The notes beneath the pieces were generated by a model. That model was not told where the DNA came from and did not search any database. It saw nothing but the letters and a program-made list of their open reading frames with translations. From Marinobacter caseinilyticus (lineage in GTDB: Bacteria; Pseudomonadota; Gammaproteobacteria; Pseudomonadales; Oleiphilaceae), in contig NZ_WUQJ01000012.1 in the NCBI RefSeq assembly GCF_011074955.1, positions 78,547-142,546 on the forward strand: DNA of 64,000 bases, given 5' to 3'. Positions 53,920 through 60,816 of this stretch are shown here, in pieces (positions within the stretch are counted from its first letter, which is position 1; each line of letters starts with the position of its first letter). The position numbers and the translations under genes were made by a program.

Positions 53920-55017
53920 ATGACACCTTGGGAACGCTATCAGCAAGACCTTGCTCAGCAAGGCTTTCAAAAGGACGCCGCTCAGGAAGACGCTGTACGT
54001 CGTTTGCAGACACTGTACGACAAACTGGTGGATGCAGAAAGCCAGCGCCAGAAAGCAATGGTGAAATTGCGGCGTAAGCTGAACAAGGGTAAGGAGACGC
54101 CCGTCACTGGCCTCTATTTCTGGGGCGGCGTCGGGCGCGGTAAAACTTACCTGATGGATACGTTTTATGAAGCGCTGCCGTTTGATCGCAAAATACGGGT
54201 GCATTTTCACCGGTTTATGCAGCGTGTACACAATGAGATGAAGAGCTTGAAGGGGCAAAAAAACCCACTTGAACTGGTGGCCAAGCGGTTTGCCGATGAA
54301 GCGCGTGTCATCTGCTTTGACGAGTTCTTTGTATCCGATATAGGGGATGCGATGATACTGGCGACGCTACTGGACGGCTTGTTCCGTCGCGGCGTGACGC
54401 TGGTATGCACGTCAAACATCGTACCAGACGGACTCTACAAAGATGGTCTGCAGCGCGCCCGGTTTTTGCCCGCCATTGCATTGGTTAACAAGCACACCGA
54501 CGTCGTGAATGTGGATGGTGGTGTTGATTACCGCCTCCGCAGCCTCGAACAGGCCGAGCTCTACCACTTTCCATTGGATGCGGGAGCGGATGTCAGTTTG
54601 CGTAAGAGTTACAACAATCTGGCGGTCGAAGCAGGCAGCCACACCCTGGAACTCGATATCAATGGCCGTAAACTGATCGCGGTATGCCACGCCGATGATG
54701 TTGTCTGGTTTGACTTCAAGGCGTTGTGCGATGGCCCCCGCAGCCAGAATGACTACATTGAATTGGCCAGAGAGTTCCACGCCATCATTATCAGCAACGT
54801 TCCGGTTATGGGGCGTGATAAAGACGACCAGGCGCGTCGTTTTGTGAACATGATTGATGAGTTTTACGACCGCAACGTCAAAGTCATCATGTCAGCCGCA
54901 GCACCCATTACCGAACTCTACGCCGGTGGCCGTTTGGCGTTTGAGTTTGAACGCACGGAGTCACGGCTGCTTGAAATGCAATCCCAGGAGTATCTTGAGG
55001 CCGCCCACAAAGCGTAG
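53920..55017 (+). CDS. zapE: Cell-division ATPase ZapE (AFG1 family)
   Basis: A 365-residue AAA-like ATPase reported to affect Z-ring stability. Walker A is 'WGGVGRGKTYLMDTF' and Walker B 'VICFDEFFVSD'. I chose ATG 53920 (MTPWERYQQDL), the usual family start; ATGs at 53905 and 53911 are alternatives, and the frame continues further upstream without homology. It is divergent from zapG. In relatives ribosomal protein genes follow zapE; here a thiolase does. Confidence 0.94.
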   Translation: MTPWERYQQDLAQQGFQKDAAQEDAVRRLQTLYDKLVDAESQRQKAMVKLRRKLNKGKETPVTGLYFWGGVGRGKTYLMDTFYEALPFDRKIRVHFHRFMQRVHNEMKSLKGQKNPLELVAKRFADEARVICFDEFFVSDIGDAMILATLLDGLFRRGVTLVCTSNIVPDGLYKDGLQRARFLPAIALVNKHTDVVNVDGGVDYRLRSLEQAELYHFPLDAGADVSLRKSYNNLAVEAGSHTLELDINGRKLIAVCHADDVVWFDFKALCDGPRSQNDYIELAREFHAIIISNVPVMGRDKDDQARRFVNMIDEFYDRNVKVIMSAAAPITELYAGGRLAFEFERTESRLLEMQSQEYLEAAHKA

Positions 55018-55122
55018 TGGGAAGTTGCTGACCCTCGACACCACACATCCGTTAATCAGATCAGCGCCGGGTAGCAGCCATTTGCGTCACCCGGTGACCC
55101 TCAGAAAGCAAAAGGAAAACCT

Positions 55123-56313
55123 ATGAGTCAGGACAATGTTGTTATTGTCAGCGGCACGCGCACCCCGATGGGAGGCTTCCAGGGCAGCCTGAGCGCCGTT
55201 AGCGCACCCGAGCTGGGCGCCTCAACCATCGCAGAGGCCGTGCGTCGCGCCGGAATCGACGCCGCCGATGTACAGGAAGTCATTATGGGTAATGTGTTGC
55301 CTGCGGGCCTCAAACAGGGCCCGGCCCGGCAAGCCATGCGACTGGCAGGTCTGCCCGACAGTACCGGTGCAACAACCATCAACAAGTTGTGTGGTTCTGG
55401 CATGAAGGCGGCGATGCTCGCACATGACCTCATTAAAGCGGGTACCAACGATATTATGGTGGCTGGCGGTATGGAGAGCATGTCGAACGCGCCGTATCTG
55501 CTGTTAAATGCGCGCAAGGGCTACCGCATGGGACCGGGCGATCCTGCTCAGGACCATATGTTTCTCGACGGCCTTGAAGACGCCGAAACGGGCCGCCTGA
55601 TGGGCGCGTTTGCGCAGGATGTCGCCGACCAGAAGGGGTACACCCGCGAAGACATGGACGCCTATGCCATCAATTCGCTGAAGCGGGCTCAGGTGGCGAT
55701 TAGAGACGGTGTGCTGAAAGAGGAGATTGTTCCGGTCACCGTCAAGACCCGCAAGGGGGAAGTGGTGGTTGAGGAAGACGAGCAGCCATTGACCGCCAAC
55801 CTGGAAAAAATTCCGACCCTGCGTCCTGCGTTCAGCAAAGACGGCACCGTGACCGCCGCCAATGCATCGTCCATATCGGACGGAGCCTCGGCGCTGGTAT
55901 TGATGCGTGAATCGGAAGCCGAACGTCGCGGCCTGAAACCCCTGGCCCGCATTGTGGCTCACACTACTCACTCGCAGCACCCGTCAGAATTCACCTGCGC
56001 GCCCGTGGGTGCGATTGGTAAATTGTTCGAGAAAACCGGGTGGTCAAAAGGCGACGTGGATTTGTTTGAAATAAACGAAGCCTTTGCGATGGTCGCCATG
56101 ATGCCCATTCGTGAACTGGGTCTGGATCCGGAGAAGGTGAATGTCCGTGGTGGTGCCTGCGCACAGGGGCACCCGGTTGGTTCCACCGGTTCCCGTTTGC
56201 TGGTGACGCTGATGCATGCGCTCAAGCATCAGGGCGGTCAAAAAGGCATTGCCGCTCTTTGTATTGGTGGCGGCGAGGCGACCGCCATGGCCATTGAAAT
56301 GCTCCAGCATTGA
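55123..56313 (+). CDS. Acetyl-CoA C-acetyltransferase / thiolase
   Basis: A 396-residue thiolase that condenses or cleaves acyl-CoA. The acyl-accepting Cys is in 'NKLCGSGMKA', 'EINEAFAM' is intact, and the second Cys lies in 'ALCIGGGEA'. The His segment reads 'GGACAQGHPVGSTGSR', where most thiolases have 'GGAIALGHPxGASG'; the His itself is kept. The size and N-terminus suit the acetoacetyl-CoA group rather than FadA, but this is not certain. ATG 55123 follows AAGGAAA. Confidence 0.93.
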   Translation: MSQDNVVIVSGTRTPMGGFQGSLSAVSAPELGASTIAEAVRRAGIDAADVQEVIMGNVLPAGLKQGPARQAMRLAGLPDSTGATTINKLCGSGMKAAMLAHDLIKAGTNDIMVAGGMESMSNAPYLLLNARKGYRMGPGDPAQDHMFLDGLEDAETGRLMGAFAQDVADQKGYTREDMDAYAINSLKRAQVAIRDGVLKEEIVPVTVKTRKGEVVVEEDEQPLTANLEKIPTLRPAFSKDGTVTAANASSISDGASALVLMRESEAERRGLKPLARIVAHTTHSQHPSEFTCAPVGAIGKLFEKTGWSKGDVDLFEINEAFAMVAMMPIRELGLDPEKVNVRGGACAQGHPVGSTGSRLLVTLMHALKHQGGQKGIAALCIGGGEATAMAIEMLQH

Positions 56314-56763
56314 GGCGAACAGTTGATCACGGCGGGCCCTAACAGGCCGGTCGCGCTGCGGCGGGCGGGTAAGCCATGGCACCTGGTGCCTAATCAAAAG
56401 TCAAAAGCGTTTTGGTCCGTTTGCCGGGCGTGGTCGTAAGTTGCCTCGGGGGTATCCGCGCTGGTCGCTTATCGGATTGTTGTCTATAGTGACTCAGTGC
56501 AAATGACCCGCCCCGGGTTGCCCACAAAGCGGCCCGGGCTGCGGGGGCCAGCATTACGCCAGGAGGTGAGAGTTCAACAGGATGTGTGCCGGGCGTCCGG
56601 TGTGATACGCGGTATGAATGTAAAATCATACTTTTGACTGATCAAAGCGCCCGTCTGGCTTAGCTATAGTGCCAGCATCACGAGCACTGCGCGTGAAGCC
56701 TCCAATATCGTGCATACCAATAACTAGAGCAGCGACTCAGAACAACAATGGAGTAGCCTTCCA
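56314..56763. other. 450-bp gap upstream of the DUF1302 gene
   Basis: No convincing gene is present. It holds a GGCACC/GGTGCC palindrome (near 56377-56389), a CCCGGG pair in the 56510-56540 stretch, an operator-like TTTGActgaTCAAA at 56633-56646, and TATAGT at 56665-56670 about 94 bases before the DUF1302 start. Confidence 0.45.
56633..56670 (+). promoter_or_regulatory. Candidate promoter/operator for the DUF1302-DUF1329 genes
   Basis: TTTGA-CTGA-TCAAA, a 14-base palindrome, sits just upstream of and partly over the -35 zone of a possible -10 TATAGT (56665-56670). The -35 itself is poor, consistent with activator control. The gene start is 94 bases downstream. Confidence 0.35.
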
Positions 56764-58665
56764 ATGACAAGAAAAACACATCAGTGGCAGCAGTGGGCAA
56801 AATTGCCTGTCGCTGTTGCTATTGCCGCTGGCTTTTCAGGCCAGGCATCAGCATTTTCATTTTATCTGGGGGATGTGGAAGCGTCGCTCGACACTCAGGT
56901 TTCTGCAGGTGCCACCTGGCGTACCGAAGACAGTGACCGCCGTTTAATTGCACAGGGTAACCTGGGACCCAGTTTTGCACCCGGCGGAGCCAACGCCAAC
57001 GTAGGTGCCTCCACAAATAACTACGACGACGGCAACAATAACTTCGCCAAAGGCGATACCGTCTCGAAGATCGTCAAAGGCACAACAGACCTGTTCCTGA
57101 ATTACGACGTCGACAGCGATGTGTTGACTCGCGTCGGTACGTTTATCCGTGGTCGTTACTACTACGATTTTGAATTGAAAGATGAGCGCCGCGCTATCGA
57201 TGATGTGGGTCAACGCCGCGAACTCAATGACGATGCCAAAGACAATGCGTCCGGCGGCGAAATTCTGGATGCTTACGTATTCACCGACTGGTATATCGGC
57301 AACACACCGCTGAGCGTTCGGTACGGCAAGCAGGTTGTAAGCTGGGGTGAAAGTACTTTTATCCAGGGCGGCATCAACACCATTAACCCGATTGACGTAC
57401 CGGCTTTCCGCGCGCCAGGCTCTGAATTGAAAGAAGCCCTGCTGCCGGTTGAAATGCTGTACATGTCTGCGGGCCTGACCCAGAACATCACCGCTGAAGC
57501 ATTCGTCCAGACCGACTGGCAAAAAGTGCGCGTCGACGATTGTGGCACCTTCTTCTCCACCAACGATTTTGCTGGCGACGGCTGTGGTCCGGTGTTACTG
57601 GCCGGTCAGTTGCCGGACTCCCAGGCGCTTGCACAAGGTTTCATTGCGCCTCGTCTGGGTGATAAAGAAGCGGACGAGAAAGACCAGTTTGGCGTAGCAC
57701 TGCGGTGGTATGTGCCAGAACTGAATGACTCGGAGCTGGGCTTCTACTACATCAAGTACAACAGCCGACTGCCATACGTCAGTGGCCTGGTGAACAACCC
57801 GTCCAGCCCGTCAGGCAGCCAGCAGAACGATCCGAATGAGCCCTTCGCGACGTTCCCGAGCTACTTTATCGAGTATCCGGAAAATATCGACCTGTACGGC
57901 ATCAGTATCAACACCACCACACCCGGTGGCTGGTCCCTGGGTGCGGAATACAGCTTCCGTCCCAACATGCCGATTCAGTGGAACGCGTTTGAGTTGATCT
58001 ATGGCGGTTTGCAGCAACGTGGTCCAAACGGCGAGATTCTGAGTAAACTTGAACAGCAGCGGTTGAATGAATCCGGCGGTGCAAATCTTGCCGGCAAGCC
58101 AGTTGACGGCTATGACCGGTTCAAGGTGTCGCAGGCGCAGTTCACTTTGATCAAGTTCTTTGACCAGGTGATGGGCGCCAGTCGTTTGTCATTCATCACT
58201 GAATTTGGTGCGAACTACATTCACGACCTGCCTGGCAAAGACGAAGCCCGCTACGGCCGCTCAGGTACATTTGGTATCGGAACGCTGCCAGTTGCTGGCG
58301 CGAACTTCACCGGCGACTTCTGCGCCGCGGGTGCGAACATCAATACCAACTATTGTAACAACGAAGCCTTTGTTACACCGTTCTCCTGGGGTTATCGCGC
58401 ACGGTTCGTTTGGGATTATCAGAACGCCTTTGCGGGTATCAACCTGAGACCACAACTGGCGTGGTCCCATGATGTCAAGGGCTACTCGCCGCAGCCTGGT
58501 GGTGCCTTTAATGAAGGCAATAAGTCCATCGGTCTGTCAGTTGAAGGTGTGTATCAAAACAAGTACACCGCGGAAGTCGGCTACACCAACTTCTTTGGTG
58601 GCAAACCGTATAACGAAAGTACCGACCGGGACTTCATTAGTGCGAGTGTGTCTTACTCGTTCTGA
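56764..58665 (+). CDS. DUF1302 outer-membrane protein
   Basis: A 633-residue protein with a signal peptide (core 'VAVAIAAGFSG', cut near 'QASAFS') and beta-rich sequence ending in an aromatic residue (SYSF), as in outer-membrane barrels. It matches the DUF1302 pattern in 'VEASLDTQVSAGATWR' and 'VSWGESTFIQGGINTINPID'. In pseudomonads and marine gammaproteobacteria these are paired with DUF1329 proteins and often a LuxR regulator and RND-type genes; proposed roles involve hydrophobic substrates. It precedes DUF1329 by 32 bases. GGAG lies 10 bases before ATG 56764. Confidence 0.88.
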   Translation: MTRKTHQWQQWAKLPVAVAIAAGFSGQASAFSFYLGDVEASLDTQVSAGATWRTEDSDRRLIAQGNLGPSFAPGGANANVGASTNNYDDGNNNFAKGDTVSKIVKGTTDLFLNYDVDSDVLTRVGTFIRGRYYYDFELKDERRAIDDVGQRRELNDDAKDNASGGEILDAYVFTDWYIGNTPLSVRYGKQVVSWGESTFIQGGINTINPIDVPAFRAPGSELKEALLPVEMLYMSAGLTQNITAEAFVQTDWQKVRVDDCGTFFSTNDFAGDGCGPVLLAGQLPDSQALAQGFIAPRLGDKEADEKDQFGVALRWYVPELNDSELGFYYIKYNSRLPYVSGLVNNPSSPSGSQQNDPNEPFATFPSYFIEYPENIDLYGISINTTTPGGWSLGAEYSFRPNMPIQWNAFELIYGGLQQRGPNGEILSKLEQQRLNESGGANLAGKPVDGYDRFKVSQAQFTLIKFFDQVMGASRLSFITEFGANYIHDLPGKDEARYGRSGTFGIGTLPVAGANFTGDFCAAGANINTNYCNNEAFVTPFSWGYRARFVWDYQNAFAGINLRPQLAWSHDVKGYSPQPGGAFNEGNKSIGLSVEGVYQNKYTAEVGYTNFFGGKPYNESTDRDFISASVSYSF

Positions 58666-58697
58666 TCTGCCTGAATTCGTTTAACGAGGTAACATAA

Positions 58698-60059
58698 ATG
58701 AAACTGAACAAGAAACTGATTGCCACGGGTGTCCTGACGGCATCCTTGTTCGCTGGCAACGCCTATGCAGCTGTATCGGCAGCAGAGGCTGCAAAGCTGG
58801 GCGACACACTGACGCCAATGGGCGCAGAAAAAGCTGGCAATGGTGGCGCAATCCCGGCATGGGGCGGTGGTTTGCAGGAAGTACCTGCGGGCTACAAAAA
58901 TGATGGCATCTATCTCAATCCTTTTGCCGATGAAAAGCCGAAGTTCACCATTGATCAGAGCAACGTGAGCCAGTACGCCGACAACTTGTCGCCGGGGCAG
59001 GTTGCGATGATCAAAAAGTACAGCGACTTCAAGATGCCGGTTTATGAAACCCACCGGACATCGACGTATCCTGACAGCGTTATGAAGGAAACAATGGAGA
59101 ACGCAACCAAAGTGAAGTTGGTTGCGGGTGGCAACGGCCTGGAGAATTACCAGGACGCGACGCCTTTCCCTATTCCGCAGTCCGGGGTGGAAGCAATCTG
59201 GAACCACATCACCCGCTATCGCGGCGGTTCAGTAAAGCGAAACGTCGGCCAGGTAACGCCACAGGCGAACGGTGCCTTCAGTGTGGTCAAGTTCCAGGAT
59301 GAGCTGACATGGCGTGCGTTCCTGGAAGACTACAAGCCGGATGAAGATCCGAACGTACTGTTTTACTTCAAGCAGATCATCACGGCCCCATCCCGTCTGG
59401 CCGGTAACGTGTTGCTGGTTCACGAAACCATCAACCAGGTAACTGAGCCACGTCGTGCCTGGGTATACAACGCAGGTCAGCGTCGTGTTCGTCGTGCGCC
59501 ACAGGTTGCGTATGATGGACCAGGTACCGCGGCTGACGGTATGCGGACAACCGACAACTTTGACCTGTTTAACGGCGCTCCTGACCGTTACAACTGGGAG
59601 CTCGTTGGCAAGAAAGAATTGTATATCCCATACAACTCCTACAAGTTGACGGATCGCAGTCTGACCTACGACAAAATCATCAAGCCTGGACACATCAATC
59701 AGGATCTGACGCGTTACGAACTTCACCGGGTATGGCATGTGCGTGCAACGCTGAAATCCGGCGAGCGCCACATCTATGCTCAGCGCGACTTCTACATTGA
59801 TGAAGACTCCTGGCAGGCGTCGGTCATTGACCACTACGACGGTCGTGGTGAGCTCTGGCGTGTTGCCGAGGCGCACAACATGTTCTTCTATGATCACAAG
59901 GTGCCATGGTACGCCATCGAAACCCTGTACGACCTGCTGTCTGGCCGTTACCTGGCTCTGGGTCTGACCAACGAAGAGCAAGAGCCTTACGAATTTGGTA
60001 TTGAGCGTTCGTCGCGGGATTACACCCCGGCAGCGTTGCGTCGGGCCGGCACACGCTAG
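58698..60059 (+). CDS. DUF1329 periplasmic protein
   Basis: A 453-residue secreted protein with a clean signal peptide (MKLNKKLIATGVLTASLFAG, cut after 'AYA'). The DUF1329 domain has a lipoprotein-sorting (LolB-like) fold in known members, so a lipid or hydrophobic ligand is likely; there is no lipobox Cys. It is the partner of the preceding DUF1302 protein and has a GAGG ribosome site. A strong terminator ends the pair. Confidence 0.9.
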   Translation: MKLNKKLIATGVLTASLFAGNAYAAVSAAEAAKLGDTLTPMGAEKAGNGGAIPAWGGGLQEVPAGYKNDGIYLNPFADEKPKFTIDQSNVSQYADNLSPGQVAMIKKYSDFKMPVYETHRTSTYPDSVMKETMENATKVKLVAGGNGLENYQDATPFPIPQSGVEAIWNHITRYRGGSVKRNVGQVTPQANGAFSVVKFQDELTWRAFLEDYKPDEDPNVLFYFKQIITAPSRLAGNVLLVHETINQVTEPRRAWVYNAGQRRVRRAPQVAYDGPGTAADGMRTTDNFDLFNGAPDRYNWELVGKKELYIPYNSYKLTDRSLTYDKIIKPGHINQDLTRYELHRVWHVRATLKSGERHIYAQRDFYIDEDSWQASVIDHYDGRGELWRVAEAHNMFFYDHKVPWYAIETLYDLLSGRYLALGLTNEEQEPYEFGIERSSRDYTPAALRRAGTR

Positions 60060-60074
60060 TTCGATTGTCGAAAG

Positions 60075-60106
60075 AAAAAAACCGGCGCCTGGCGCCGGTT
60101 TTTTTA
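60075..60106 (+). terminator. Rho-independent terminator after DUF1329 gene
   Basis: ACCGGCG/CGCCGGT around a CCTGG loop, flanked by A7 and T7, 15 bases past the stop codon. It may be bidirectional. Confidence 0.92.
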
Positions 60107-60177
60107 TGCCTGTCGCACTGAACCTCTCAACAACGCTATCTTGAGTCGAAACACACGTCGGCTTACAAATGCCTTCA

Positions 60178-60268
60178 TCGCCGACGCTTCAGCATCGGTG
60201 GGCCCGTCAGGGCCCTGAGGTTGCATTCGGCAGGTCAGGGCCTGCTCCGAAGCTGAAGCGTCGGTAAC
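60178..60268. repeat. Palindromic repeat, copy 1
   Basis: Ends are inverted (GCCGACGCTTCAG... / ...CTGAAGCGTCGG). Inside are GGGCCC-GTCA-GGGCCC and GCAGGTC-A-GGGCCTGC, each able to fold. It differs at several positions from copies 2-4 and lacks their AAAGGTTTC flank. Confidence 0.85.
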
Positions 60269-60366
60269 AGGAGCACACTGCATGCTTTGGCAGGGGCTCA
60301 CAAAATCGGGTTTGTCACCCATTCAGAGGAGAATCTGTGTACCGCATGGCAGCTTGGCGGGAAACG

Positions 60367-60392
60367 CTCCATCTCCATCTCCATCTCCATCG
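60367..60392 (+). repeat. Hexanucleotide tract (ATCTCC)n
   Basis: CTCC followed by three ATCTCC units and ATC. Short tandem repeat, directly before palindromic-repeat copy 2; no open frame of value crosses it. Confidence 0.8.
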
Positions 60393-60423
60393 GCATTGGC
60401 AACCTCAGCCAATGAAAGGTTTC

Positions 60424-60519
60424 GTAGCCGACGTTTCAGCTTCGGTGGGCCCGTCAGGGCCCTGTGGTGGCATTCGGCAGGCCAGCGCCTGCACTGACCG
60501 ACGCTGAAGCGTCGGCTGC
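60424..60519. repeat. Palindromic repeat, copy 2
   Basis: Same organisation as the other copies, with left end GTAGCCGACGTTTCAGC. The right end has changed so that CCGACGCT-GA-AGCGTCGG forms a hairpin of its own. It is preceded by GAAAGGTTTC, shared with copies 3 and 4. Confidence 0.85.
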
Positions 60520-60676
60520 CCATCCAAATAATGGTCTTCGGTGACTGCCTGAAAAGTCCGCGTTTACGCCAATTCGCAATAAACTTTTTAATGCCATTTT
60601 GGTTAAATAGACGCCGGAATTCAGTGTTTTTTGAATGACTTTTTGCGCACACCCCATCAATTGGTTTAATCTCCCC

Positions 60677-60692
60677 TACGTCAATTGACGTA
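60677..60692. promoter_or_regulatory. 16-bp perfect palindrome upstream of LuxR-type gene
   Basis: TACGTCAATTGACGTA is its own exact reverse complement, 124 bases before the regulator's start. It is a good candidate operator, perhaps for autoregulation. Confidence 0.5.
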
Positions 60693-60816
60693 TAAGACTA
60701 AAGGCGCATCCGGAGTGGGGCGTTATTCTCGGAAAGTCCAGGGCAGGGCAATCATACATTGCAAGCTGGTAGCTTACTGACGATCAGGCTGCCAGCGGAC
60801 CAAAACGGGGCCAAGA

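Larger units (their letters stand above)
60060..60816. other. 757-bp gap before the LuxR-type regulator
   Basis: It contains the DUF1329 terminator, two palindromic-repeat copies (60178-60268 and 60424-60519), an (ATCTCC)n tract (60367-60392) and a 16-bp perfect palindrome (60677-60692). No protein gene is supported. Confidence 0.7.

Noticed and set aside
56376..56392. Sigma-54-like TGGCACCTGGTGCC in the gap after the thiolase
   Set aside because: GG and GC are 8 rather than 10 bases apart; it is better read as a small palindrome.
56390..56629. 79-codon minus-strand open frame
   Set aside because: No ribosome site, no homology-like pattern, and it overlaps putative control sequence.
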